From positions 1 to 20,469 of the forward strand of contig JAOZSS010000021.1 in the NCBI GenBank assembly GCA_029939545.1: a stretch of DNA of 20,469 nucleotides, read 5' to 3'. The notes beneath the pieces were generated by a model. That model did no database searches. It saw only the letters and a list, made by a program, of their open reading frames with translations, and was not told the origin of the DNA. Positions within the stretch are counted from its first letter, which is position 1, and every line of letters starts with the position of its first letter. This DNA comes from Kiritimatiellia bacterium (GTDB lineage: Bacteria > Verrucomicrobiota > Kiritimatiellia > UBA8416 > JABMPJ01). The position numbers and the translations under genes are program-made. Of the stretch, positions 1 to 6,786 are shown piece after piece.

Positions 1-2
1 AC

Positions 3-551
3 GCCAGCGCGGGGCGTGAGATGGTCCGCGAGCTGGCCCGCCTTCCCGATATCACGGCCGCCGTGCTGGAGCGCGAAGCTGAGATCAAGGTCATCGCCGA
101 GAAATATGCCGCAGCCGAGAATGCATTCTTTATCGGGCGCGGCTACATGTTCCCGGCCGCTCTTGAAGGCGCACTGAAGCTGAAAGAAATCTCCTACATG
201 CATGCCGAGGGCTATCACGCCGCGGAGCTGAAACATGGTCCGATCGCACTGCTGGATGAGAAAGTACCGGTGATCGTGCCGATACCGGACCTGCCGGACA
301 AAGAGAAGACCATCGGCAACATGCAGGAGTGTCGCGCGCGGAAATCGCCGGTTATCGCCATTGCGACCGAGGGCGACAGTGATATCGATGCCTACTGTGA
401 CGATGTCATTCGGATTCCCCGGTGCCAGGAGTTCATTGCGCCGGTGCCCGTTGTCATCGCCGAACAGCTTTTCGCCTACTATGTGGCCAAGGCAAGAGGA
501 TGCGAGATCGACCAACCCCGCAACCTGGCCAAATCCGTAACAGTGGAATAG
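3..551 (+). CDS. glmS: Glucosamine-fructose-6-phosphate aminotransferase, C-terminal part (5' end outside window)
   Basis: This enzyme makes glucosamine-6-phosphate from fructose-6-phosphate and glutamine, the first committed step to UDP-GlcNAc for peptidoglycan and LPS. Only the C-terminal sugar-isomerase (SIS) region is present: the reading frame is already open at base 3, so the glutaminase domain lies upstream of the window. Diagnostic stretches are ALKLKEISYMHAEGYHAAEL-KHGP (the catalytic isomerase region of GlmS) and the near-invariant C-terminus DQPRNLAKSVTVE. The last motif shows that the 3' end is intact. The stop at 549-551 is followed 14 nt later by a palindromic repeat, then by a beta-helix gene and glmM on the same strand, so the context is a hexosamine operon. 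Identity is firm; the N-terminal half cannot be judged. Confidence 0.96.
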   Translation, partial: ASAGREMVRELARLPDITAAVLEREAEIKVIAEKYAAAENAFFIGRGYMFPAALEGALKLKEISYMHAEGYHAAELKHGPIALLDEKVPVIVPIPDLPDKEKTIGNMQECRARKSPVIAIATEGDSDIDAYCDDVIRIPRCQEFIAPVPVVIAEQLFAYYVAKARGCEIDQPRNLAKSVTVE

Positions 552-565
552 AAAGAAGAAGGAAA

Positions 566-651
566 CCACGGAGGCACGGAGACACGGAGGAGAAGGGATT
601 CCCGCAACGTTGCTCCTTCCCTCTCTCCTCCGCGCCTCAGTGTCTCCGTGG
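566..651. repeat. Inverted repeat with internal 8-nt period (CACGGAG family)
   Basis: The left arm, 566-598, carries CACGGAG three times at 8-nt steps. The right arm, 618-651, is its imperfect reverse complement, about 28 of 33 positions by eye. The 19-nt loop contains the palindrome GCAACGTTGC at 604-613. The element fills nearly all of the space between glmS (stop at 551) and the next gene (ATG at 661). It has no thymine tail typical of a terminator. I recall similar repeats as common in PVC-type metagenomes, which would need a search to confirm. Confidence 0.85.
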
Positions 652-660
652 TTCAATCTC

Positions 661-1881
661 ATGGGCAATCGAGTAACAGTTCTCAAGGCATCCGGCGTCA
701 TCATCCCGGCACCGGACCAGGTGTATATTGCGGAAGATGTGGACCCCGGCCGCATTGCTCCCGGCAGCGTGCTCCATCCCGGCACACGTCTCAGCGGCGC
801 TAACCTTGCGATTGGATCGGGCTGTGCCATCGGCACCGATGGCCCCGTTGCTCTCAACGATAGTCAGCTCGGATCCAACGTCACGCTGGGCAGCGGCAGC
901 TTCGCGCGTTGTACGATCCTGGACGGAGCAGACGTGGGACCCGGTGCCCATATCCGGCCGGGATGCCTGCTGGAAGAGGGCTCCTCTTGTGCCCATACCG
1001 TGGGGCTCAAACAGACCGTACTGATGCCACACGTGGTGCTGGGCAGTCTGATCAACTTCTGTGACTGCATGATGACCGGCGGGACCAGCCGCTCCAACCA
1101 TAGCGAGGTCGGATCCTCCTACATTCACTTCAACTACACCCCGCACCGCGATAAGGCCACCGCCTCACTCATGGGTGATGTCCCGAACGGGGTCATGCTG
1201 GACCGGCCTCCCATTTTCCTTGGCGGTCAGGGCGGCATCGTCGGCCCGGTGCGGATCGCGTTTGGCACCGTACTCGCCGCCGGCACCATTCACCGCCGCG
1301 ATGTGCTGGAGTCCGGGATGCTCATTACCGGATCCGCCGCACCCAAAGCGCGTCCACGCCCCTACCAGCCCGGCCTCTATGGTGATATCTCCCGCGTGCT
1401 GCGCAACAACTGGATCTATCTCGGCAACCTGCATGCCCTGCGCGAATGGTATCGGCACGTGCGCGCGCGCTTCACGGCGGAACCTTCGGCACGCCGCTGC
1501 CATGCCGGGGCATTGTTGCGACTGGACGAACTGATCACTGAGCGGATCAAACAGCTCGACCGTCTCGCCCTCCGCCTCACCGAGTCGCTCGACCGTGCTC
1601 GATCCGAACACCCAGCCGGTCTCCCCGCAACACCATTCGCCCTGCACGAGCACTTCCTGGCCCAATGGCCAGACCTCAAACCTCAACTCGGGGCCGCCTC
1701 AACTCACCCGGGTGATGAAGCTAGGCGCGACGCGTTCCTGGCGGCCGTTAATACTGGCACCCCATATCTGAACGCCATCAAGGATCTCTCCGCTCCCACG
1801 CACTCCACGGGCACCGAATGGCTACAAACTATTGTGGACAGACTAACGCAAAACAGCGTCGATCCATCAACGGCCAGGTAG
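661..1881 (+). CDS. Left-handed beta-helix protein, GlmU acetyltransferase-half-like (putative UDP-GlcNAc synthesis)
   Basis: The protein has 406 aa. Residues about 20-230 form an imperfect hexapeptide (left-handed beta-helix) repeat, seen as successive I/V-G-x-x turns. The segment HFNYTPHRDKAT followed by GPVRIAFGTVLAAGTIHRRD lines up with the CNYDGxNKxxT and VTVGxGATIAAGTTVTRDV segments of the GlmU acetyltransferase domain. No nucleotidyltransferase signature (LAAGxGTRM) exists, so it is not a full GlmU. Residues about 250-406 are helical and unrecognised. Its position between glmS and glmM supports a role in UDP-GlcNAc synthesis, probably acetyl transfer to glucosamine-1-phosphate, but this is inference. 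The start at ATG 661 is chosen because the upstream in-frame codons (610-660) lie in the palindromic repeat. No Shine-Dalgarno is visible. The TAG stop lies inside another repeat. Confidence 0.75.
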   Translation: MGNRVTVLKASGVIIPAPDQVYIAEDVDPGRIAPGSVLHPGTRLSGANLAIGSGCAIGTDGPVALNDSQLGSNVTLGSGSFARCTILDGADVGPGAHIRPGCLLEEGSSCAHTVGLKQTVLMPHVVLGSLINFCDCMMTGGTSRSNHSEVGSSYIHFNYTPHRDKATASLMGDVPNGVMLDRPPIFLGGQGGIVGPVRIAFGTVLAAGTIHRRDVLESGMLITGSAAPKARPRPYQPGLYGDISRVLRNNWIYLGNLHALREWYRHVRARFTAEPSARRCHAGALLRLDELITERIKQLDRLALRLTESLDRARSEHPAGLPATPFALHEHFLAQWPDLKPQLGAASTHPGDEARRDAFLAAVNTGTPYLNAIKDLSAPTHSTGTEWLQTIVDRLTQNSVDPSTAR

Positions 1882-1905
1882 GGCCCGCTCTCCGAGCGGG
1901 CCGCG
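1878..1905. repeat. Hairpin repeat, GTAGGGC...CTCTCCGAG family, copy 1
   Basis: GGCCCGCTC (1882-1890), loop TCC (1891-1893) and GAGCGGGCC (1894-1902) form a perfect 9-bp stem. The preceding GTAGGG supplies the TAG stop codon (1879-1881) of the beta-helix gene. There is no U-tract, so it is not a classical intrinsic terminator. A diverged second copy lies at 18439-18465 in the opposite orientation. Confidence 0.8.
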
Positions 1906-1944
1906 ATCAATCGTGTGCGCACAACAGAAAACAGGACCTTAAAA

Positions 1945-3297
1945 ATGAGCAAACTCTTCGGAACCGACGGCATCCGCGGCGTCGCCAACGTGGCACCCAT
2001 GACAGTTGAAACCGCGCTGGCGATCGGCCGCGCCACCGCCCATATCTGCCGACGACACGACAAGCGTCATCGCATCGTCATCGGCAAAGACACCCGCCTG
2101 AGCGGCTACATGCTTGAAAATGCACTGACCGCCGGGATCTGCTCCATGGGCGTGGATGTGCTCCTCCTGGGCCCCCTCCCCACCCCGGGCATCGCCTTCA
2201 CCACGTGCAGCATGCGCGCCGATGCCGGCATTGTGATTTCCGCCTCGCATAACCCCTACCAGGACAACGGCATCAAGATCTTCTCCGGCGATGGATTCAA
2301 GCTCTCTGATGAGGATGAAGCGGAGATCGAAATGCTGGTCTCAACCGGCAAGATCAACGACATCCGGCCCACCGCCTCCGAAGTTGGCCGCGCCAAGCGC
2401 ATCGAAGACGCCATTGGACGTTACATTGTGTTCTGCAAAAACACCTTCCCTGACGACATGGACCTCGAAGGCATAAAGGTGGTCCTCGACTGTGCCAACG
2501 GTGCCACCTACAAGGTTGCGCCCATCATTTTCCAGGAACTCGGGGCGGAAGTCATCGCTATCCACAACAAGCCGAACGGCCGCAACATCAATGCCGACTG
2601 CGGTTCGCAGTATACGAGCGATCTCAAAGCGGCCGTGAGGGAGAATGGCGCCAACCTGGGCCTGGCCTTTGATGGGGACGGTGACCGCCTGATAGCTGTC
2701 GACGAAACGGGCAGGGAGATCACGGGCGACTTCCTCCTCGCCATCTGCGCCCAGGGCCTACAGCAGGCCGGTGAACTGAAGAGCAACAAGGTTGTCATCA
2801 CCTGCATGAGCAACATCGGGTTGCGCCGTGCTTTCGACGGCATGGGAATCCGCTATCCCGAAGCCGATGTTGGGGACCGCAATGTACTGGAGCTGATGAT
2901 CAAGGATGATGCCGTCCTGGGAGGAGAGCAGTCCGGACACATTATCTTCCTCAACCATCACACCACAGGTGACGGCATCTTGTCGGCCTTGCAGCTTGTC
3001 GCCACGATCCGCCGCTCCGGCAAGACACTGTCTGAGTTGGCCTCCGTCATGACACAGTCGCCGCAGATCCTCATCAATATCCCTGTCAGGGAGAAGCCGA
3101 CGCTTGAGTCACTGGCCGGTTACAACGAAGCCCTCGCCACCGCCGAAGCCGAGCTGGGAAGCGGCGGCCGCATCCTCAACCGTTACTCCGGAACCCAGGC
3201 CATCTGTCGTGTCATGGTGGAGGCCCCGACCGACGAAGACGCCGCCCGCATCGCCAACACCCTGGCCACTCTCGTCCGCTCGCAGATTGGGGAGTAG
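1945..3297 (+). CDS. glmM: Phosphoglucosamine mutase
   Basis: The enzyme interconverts glucosamine-6-phosphate and glucosamine-1-phosphate, the step after GlmS. The product is 450 aa, close to the usual 445-450. It starts KLFGTDGIRG, has the phosphoserine loop SASHNPYQDNG (Ser101), the Mg-binding loop DGDGDR (residues 243-248) and the sugar-binding GGEQSGH (327-332). The C-terminal phosphate-binding loop reads RYSGTQAICRVMVE (413-426) where most family members have R(P/A)SGTEPxxRVMVE, so the P and E positions are changed while Arg, Ser, Gly and Thr are kept. ATG 1945 is preferred because the product then begins exactly at the conserved MxKLFGTDGIRG; AGGACC lies about 8 nt upstream as a weak ribosome site. 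The gene ends 18 nt from the convergent gene at 3316. Confidence 0.96.
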   Translation: MSKLFGTDGIRGVANVAPMTVETALAIGRATAHICRRHDKRHRIVIGKDTRLSGYMLENALTAGICSMGVDVLLLGPLPTPGIAFTTCSMRADAGIVISASHNPYQDNGIKIFSGDGFKLSDEDEAEIEMLVSTGKINDIRPTASEVGRAKRIEDAIGRYIVFCKNTFPDDMDLEGIKVVLDCANGATYKVAPIIFQELGAEVIAIHNKPNGRNINADCGSQYTSDLKAAVRENGANLGLAFDGDGDRLIAVDETGREITGDFLLAICAQGLQQAGELKSNKVVITCMSNIGLRRAFDGMGIRYPEADVGDRNVLELMIKDDAVLGGEQSGHIIFLNHHTTGDGILSALQLVATIRRSGKTLSELASVMTQSPQILINIPVREKPTLESLAGYNEALATAEAELGSGGRILNRYSGTQAICRVMVEAPTDEDAARIANTLATLVRSQIGE

Positions 3298-3315
3298 CTG
3301 TCGTTCGCTTCTCTC

Positions 3316-3900
3316 TTACGGAAGCGAGCCAAAGAGCAGAATCCCCTCGCGCTCAACCCGGCGCCAGAGCGGGATGTACTCGTCGCGGTCCATGGTCTTG
3401 AGATCCAGCAGTTGCTGCTCAAGATTCAGGGCATACCTATCCTGGATTTGCTCCGACAAGGCCCCCACCGTCTGTAGCGCACGGAGCCGGTTGCGACCGG
3501 TTGAGAAGAGCATGGTCAACATGAGCCGCCCGCCGTACTGGGTTTCGTCGCGTGCCAGTGGACCTGTGGCTACTGCCGCAATTGGGCGGGGTCGGATGAT
3601 GCGGCGGACGGTGCGAGCCACGTCCTCCCAAAAATGCTCCTCAGCGGCAAACGCCGGCTGTAGCGCCCGGTCCACGAGGTAGTGGTTGCGGTTGATCTCA
3701 TAGAGTTGGGCCCGGCCATGCGGTTCCACGTGTAGTGCCCGCAGTTCCACTAGCCTGTGCAGCGCGTCCATGATTACCTTGTTGGAAAGTTCCGCCGTAC
3801 GCTGCACGGCCCGACCTGTCATCGGCCCTTCTGCCTCAAACAGCACACGAAGCACACGAAGGTGAGTGCGGTTGGCAAGTAATGAATCCAGTCCGTTCAT
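3316..3900 (-). CDS. Winged-helix DNA-binding protein with degenerate nucleotidyltransferase domain
   Basis: The protein has 194 aa. Residues about 5-75 look like a winged helix (LLANRTHLRVLRVLFEAEGP, then TAELSNKVIMDALHRLVELR, then a wing HVEPHGRAQLYEIN). Residues about 105-194 have the outline of a MNT-type nucleotidyltransferase: IAAVATGPLARDE stands where active members have VxLFGSxARGE, and the protein ends REGILLFGSLP like the family. The metal-binding DxD is absent (RLML in its place) and the GS motif is GP, so catalysis is unlikely. It is probably a transcription factor or an antitoxin-like partner, although no toxin gene is adjacent. ATG 3900 is used; ATG 3915 in the same frame is an alternative. 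No Shine-Dalgarno is visible at either, and a promoter-like pair lies only about 10 nt upstream. Confidence 0.6.
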   Translation of the reverse strand: MNGLDSLLANRTHLRVLRVLFEAEGPMTGRAVQRTAELSNKVIMDALHRLVELRALHVEPHGRAQLYEINRNHYLVDRALQPAFAAEEHFWEDVARTVRRIIRPRPIAAVATGPLARDETQYGGRLMLTMLFSTGRNRLRALQTVGALSEQIQDRYALNLEQQLLDLKTMDRDEYIPLWRRVEREGILLFGSLP

Positions 3901-3910
3901 GGCAGAACGT

Positions 3911-3939
3911 AGCATAGCCGAGGAAGCCGACAGACTCAA
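3911..3939 (-). promoter_or_regulatory. Candidate sigma70-like promoter for the winged-helix gene
   Basis: Read on the minus strand, TTGAGT (3939-3934) and TATGCT (3916-3911) are separated by exactly 17 nt, each matching 4 of 6 consensus bases. The predicted start of transcription is about 3904, practically at the ATG (3900), which would give a leaderless mRNA and fits the missing ribosome-binding site. Pattern only. Confidence 0.3.
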
Positions 3940-3954
3940 CCTGTAAGGAGCAGT

Positions 3955-4129
3955 TAAACTACGAAATACGCGAAACACACGAAAGGAAATCCAGAAAAGA
4001 ATAGGGATTCCGGACGTCTGGGTGTACGGAAGCGTTGCACCCGTTGGGGGCAAAACCTGGTGGTTGTCTTCCTTTCAGAAGCACCCTGTCCCCAGTCTCT
4101 TTTGCGCTTTTCGTGTATTTCGCAGTTTC
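3955..4129. repeat. Inverted pair of periodic CGAAA repeats flanking about 100 nt
   Basis: This fills most of the 323-nt gap between the winged-helix gene and fabF. The left arm (about 3955-3988) has CGAAA at 9-nt steps. The right arm (about 4096-4129) is its imperfect inverted copy; AAACT-CGAAATAC-CGAAA is shared. Between the arms is a hairpin, TTGCACCC (4035-4042) / GTT / GGGGGCAA (4046-4053). I see no gene in the gap. Confidence 0.75.
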
Positions 4130-4188
4130 TCAACTGCCGAATGCAGGCTCAAGAATGGCAGGTCCGTAAAGGAGAAATGCAGAGCTCC

Positions 4189-4222
4189 GTTCGTACTTCG
4201 GCTGTTCGTACTTCGGTTGTTC
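4189..4222. repeat. Tandem 15-mer GTTCGTACTTCGG(C/T)T abutting the fabF stop
   Basis: Two direct units, 4189-4203 and 4204-4218, are 14/15 identical, followed by a partial GTTC. They end 1-2 nt from the fabF stop codon (4224-4226). A related element, with TTCGTAGTTCGG and CGGCTGTTCGTCCTTCG, occupies the equivalent position next to the radical SAM stop at 9430-9475. Confidence 0.8.
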
Positions 4223-4223
4223 C

Positions 4224-5456
4224 CTACACCTTCTTGAACGCCACGCAGGCGTTGTGCCCACCGAAGCCGAGTGAGTTACTCAGGCAGACATTCACCTCCG
4301 TCTGGCGCGCCTCGTTCGGAACATAGTCCAAGTCGCACTTCGGATCGGGTTTGTGATGGTTGATCGTCGGAGGGACGACCTGGTCACGCAGAGCCAAGGC
4401 GACGGCGGCGGCTTCAAATCCACCAGCGGCACCAAGCATGTGCCCCGTCATCGACTTAGTTGAGCTGACCATCACACTGTTGGCCGCCTCACCCAACGCT
4501 CCCCGGATCGCCTGTGTCTCCATGATGTCATTAAGCTGCGTGCTGGTGCCGTGTGCGTTAATGTAGCTGATATCCTCGGGAGTGACGCCGGCGGTCTGCA
4601 TAGCCATCTTGATGGCACGCGCAGCTCCGTCACCGGTCTCGGAGGGTGCCGTGATATGATAGGCGTCGCAGCTCATGCCGAAGCCGGCCAATTCACAGTA
4701 GATCTTGGCACCGCGAGCCTTGGCGTGCTCGAGTTCCTCCAGAATCAGGATTGCCGCGCCATCAGCAATGACAAACCCGTCGCGGTCGACATCGAACGGA
4801 CGGCTTGCCGCGGTCGGATCGTCGTTGCGCGTGCTCAACGCCCTCATGGCGCAGAAACCGCCCACGCCCAGCGAGGTCACCGAGGCTTCCGTACCGCCGC
4901 TTATGATCACGTCTGCTTCGCCGCGCTGAATGCTGTGCATGGAAACACCCAGACCGTGAGAGGCCGAAGCACACGCTGTGACCACCGCGAAGTTGGGGCC
5001 CTGGCAGCCGTACTCAATCGCGATCAGGCCGCTGGCCATGTTGATGATCATTTGCGGGATCATGAACGGGGAACAACGGCTCGGACCACGTTCCCGTATG
5101 CTCTTGGCCTGCACTTCCAAGGTCTGTAGTCCGCCGATGCCGGACGACACGATCACACCCATCCGGGTCGAATCTTCCGCCGAGAAATCGATGCCTGAGT
5201 CTTCCACGGCCGATTTTGCCGCCACCATGGCAAAGAGCGAGAACTCGTCCATGCGGCGCTGCGCCTTCCGATCGACAGCCTCGCTGGGATCGAAATCAGA
5301 TACTTCACCAGCAATCTTGCTGCCAAAGTCGGTCGCGTCGAACTTCGTGATCAGACCAAGGCCCGATTCCCCTGCCTGCAACTTCTGCCACACCGTCGGC
5401 AGGTCACAGCCAAGAGGAGAAACCACACCTAACCCCGTGATGACTACTCTTCTCAT
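4224..5456 (-). CDS. fabF: 3-oxoacyl-[acyl-carrier-protein] synthase II
   Basis: KAS II condenses malonyl-ACP with acyl-ACP in fatty-acid elongation. The product is 410 aa, a typical length. The thiolase-fold triad is intact: Cys162 in VVTACASASHGLG, His302 in INAHGTSTQLND and His339 in SSTKSMTGHMLGAAGG, with the supporting Lys334. The N-terminus RRVVITGLGVVSPLG and C-terminus SLGFGGHNACVAFKK are canonical. ATG 5456 is the start: it is preceded by AAGGAAGGGCG, and upstream in-frame codons (to 5615) run through structured repeat sequence. It is last in fabD-fabG-acpP-fabF, but 192 nt and a strong hairpin terminator separate it from acpP, so it may need read-through or its own promoter. Confidence 0.97.
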   Translation of the reverse strand: MRRVVITGLGVVSPLGCDLPTVWQKLQAGESGLGLITKFDATDFGSKIAGEVSDFDPSEAVDRKAQRRMDEFSLFAMVAAKSAVEDSGIDFSAEDSTRMGVIVSSGIGGLQTLEVQAKSIRERGPSRCSPFMIPQMIINMASGLIAIEYGCQGPNFAVVTACASASHGLGVSMHSIQRGEADVIISGGTEASVTSLGVGGFCAMRALSTRNDDPTAASRPFDVDRDGFVIADGAAILILEELEHAKARGAKIYCELAGFGMSCDAYHITAPSETGDGAARAIKMAMQTAGVTPEDISYINAHGTSTQLNDIMETQAIRGALGEAANSVMVSSTKSMTGHMLGAAGGFEAAAVALALRDQVVPPTINHHKPDPKCDLDYVPNEARQTEVNVCLSNSLGFGGHNACVAFKKV

Positions 5457-5496
5457 GATTTCGCCCTTCCTTTCGCTTCCAACGATCCTGTCTCCC

Positions 5497-5576
5497 CGGC
5501 CCCAACGGGGCCGAACATCATAGCCCGGAGCACCGAAGGCACCCCGGGGTGATAATGTGGCACCCCTTGGGGGTGC
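5497..5576. repeat. Multi-hairpin palindromic element in the fabF leader
   Basis: Two short perfect stems are visible: CGGCCCC (5497-5503) / AAC / GGGGCCG (5507-5513), and GCACCCC (5560-5566) / TTG / GGGGTGC (5570-5576). Between them lies ACCCCGGGGT (5541-5550). The segment is GC-rich, non-coding and lies in the 5' leader of fabF. Its look, CCCCAACGGGG followed by CATCATAGCCC, recalls repeats I associate with planctomycete and verrucomicrobial genomes. No second copy was seen in this window. Confidence 0.6.
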
Positions 5577-5590
5577 TTCCCTCTTCCTGA

Positions 5591-5629
5591 AAATGAAATA
5601 ACCGGGAAGCCCCACGAGGGGCTTCCCGG
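5591..5629 (-). terminator. Intrinsic terminator downstream of acpP
   Basis: CCGGGAAGCCCC (5602-5613), loop ACGA, GGGGCTTCCCGG (5618-5629) is a perfect 12-bp hairpin 20 nt past the acpP stop. On the minus strand it is followed by TTATTTCATTTT, a moderately U-rich tail. It should reduce transcription into fabF and so favour ACP production over FabF. Confidence 0.8.
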
Positions 5630-5648
5630 CTATTCCAATGTCAATTCC

Positions 5649-5888
5649 TTAGGCGTCAAAGCCCTTTTCCTTCAGGTAGCTGAGCACCGCACCCACGCTG
5701 GTGAGCTTCTCCGCGTCCTCATCCGGAATCTCGGCACCGAACTCTTCTTCGAACGCCATGACCAGCTCGACTGTATCAAGCGAGTCTGCTCCCAAGTCCT
5801 CGATGAACGAGGCCTCGGCTGTGACCTGGTCCGCATTCACACCCAGTTGCTCCACGATGATTTCTTTGACTTTCTCGTCAAGAGCCAT
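5649..5888 (-). CDS. acpP: Acyl carrier protein
   Basis: This small acidic carrier of growing fatty acyl chains is 79 aa, the standard length. The phosphopantetheine attachment serine is Ser36 in the motif GADSLDTVELVMAFEEEF. Helix I (VKEIIVEQLGV) and the C-terminal helix (AVLSYLKEKG) match the family. Start ATG 5888 is supported by AGGAGA about 6 nt upstream. It lies 27 nt after fabG and is followed at 5602-5629 by a perfect 12-bp terminator hairpin, a common way of making ACP the most abundant product of the fab cluster. Confidence 0.97.
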   Translation of the reverse strand: MALDEKVKEIIVEQLGVNADQVTAEASFIEDLGADSLDTVELVMAFEEEFGAEIPDEDAEKLTSVGAVLSYLKEKGFDA

Positions 5889-5915
5889 GTTACTTCTCCT
5901 TGTATAGGTTGGACT

Positions 5916-6659
5916 CTACATTACCATCCCGCCGCTCACGGTCAGAACCTGCCCGGTCATATACCCGGACGTCTCCCCCGCGAGAAACACGACAACATCC
6001 GCTACGTCTTCCGGGGTTCCGAAACGCTTCATCGGAATATTCCCCAGCATCTTGTCTCTTATGTCCTCCGACAACCCGTCGGTCATTTTCGACTGTATAA
6101 AGCCCGGCGCCACGGCGTTCACCCGTATATTCCGCGAAGCCATTTCTTTCGCTGAAGATTTCGTGAGCGCTATAACCCCTGCCTTTGACGCGGCATAATT
6201 ACACTGACCGGCATTGCCTATCAAGCCAATAATAGACGCGATATTGACTACTGCACCAGTCCTTTTCTTCATCATCGGGCGTGACACAGCGCGCGTGAAC
6301 AGGAAGGTTCCCTTCAGATTCACGTTCAGAACCGCATCCCAATCCTCCTCCGACATCCGCATCATCAGCGTGTCGCGCGTGATCCCGGCGTTGTTTACCA
6401 GGACATCTACGCCACCGTATTCAGCCACGATTTTACCCACGACTTCGTTGACACCATCAGAATCGCTCACATCCACGCCAAAACACCCCACACGGCACCC
6501 TGCCGCCTTTACGGCCTCAGCCGTATCCGTCAGCCATTCCTCCTTCAAATCGCACAGCGCAATGTCGGCGCCCTCATTCGCCAATCGCACCGCGATCGCC
6601 GCACCAATCCCGCGCGCCGCCCCCGTTACAATCGCCACCTTGCCATCTAAAGTACCCAT
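5916..6659 (-). CDS. fabG: 3-oxoacyl-[acyl-carrier-protein] reductase
   Basis: This NADPH-dependent short-chain dehydrogenase reduces 3-ketoacyl-ACP in each elongation cycle. The product is 247 aa. The cofactor-binding glycine motif TGAARGIG is at 12-19, NNAG at 89-92, and the catalytic Asn114, Ser142, Tyr155 and Lys159 (NYAASK) are all present; VAPGFIQSKMTD and the C-terminal SGGMVM are FabG-like. ATG 6659 follows GGGAGGAGTGAGGAT, a good ribosome site; the longer in-frame extension to 6740 carries no family sequence. It lies between fabD (127 nt upstream) and acpP (27 nt downstream). Many SDRs look alike, but the operon position makes FabG the best call. Confidence 0.95.
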   Translation of the reverse strand: MGTLDGKVAIVTGAARGIGAAIAVRLANEGADIALCDLKEEWLTDTAEAVKAAGCRVGCFGVDVSDSDGVNEVVGKIVAEYGGVDVLVNNAGITRDTLMMRMSEEDWDAVLNVNLKGTFLFTRAVSRPMMKKRTGAVVNIASIIGLIGNAGQCNYAASKAGVIALTKSSAKEMASRNIRVNAVAPGFIQSKMTDGLSEDIRDKMLGNIPMKRFGTPEDVADVVVFLAGETSGYMTGQVLTVSGGMVM

Positions 6660-6786
6660 ATCCTCACTCCTCCCACCGTTATCTACCCCATCCCACCCAG
6701 TGAACGTTGGGGCGGACCACATCAGCCGCCCACCACTCAACCCCAGCGAAGGTCCAATAACCTAAGCGGAGACCAGGGCGGGAAGG

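Noticed and set aside
610..660. In-frame extension of the beta-helix protein to 610
   Set aside because: These codons are the right arm of the palindromic repeat and show no family resemblance; ATG 661 is preferred.
1882..1902. Intrinsic terminator after the beta-helix gene
   Set aside because: The stem is strong but no U-tract follows and glmM begins only 42 nt later; the second copy at 18439 shows that it is a dispersed repeat.
3841..3870. CACACGAAG tandem inside the winged-helix gene, similar to the nearby CGAAA repeat
   Set aside because: It encodes LRVLRVLFE, a natural first helix of the winged-helix domain, so the two near-identical codon runs are explained by protein sequence.
5457..5615. 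In-frame N-terminal extension of FabF
   Set aside because: It translates the terminator and leader hairpins; conserved FabF sequence begins at 5456 with a ribosome site before it.
6710..6731. Regulatory hairpin between fabD and fabG
   Set aside because: GGGCGG/CCGCCC is only 6 bp with a 10-nt loop in GC-rich DNA, which is expected by chance.
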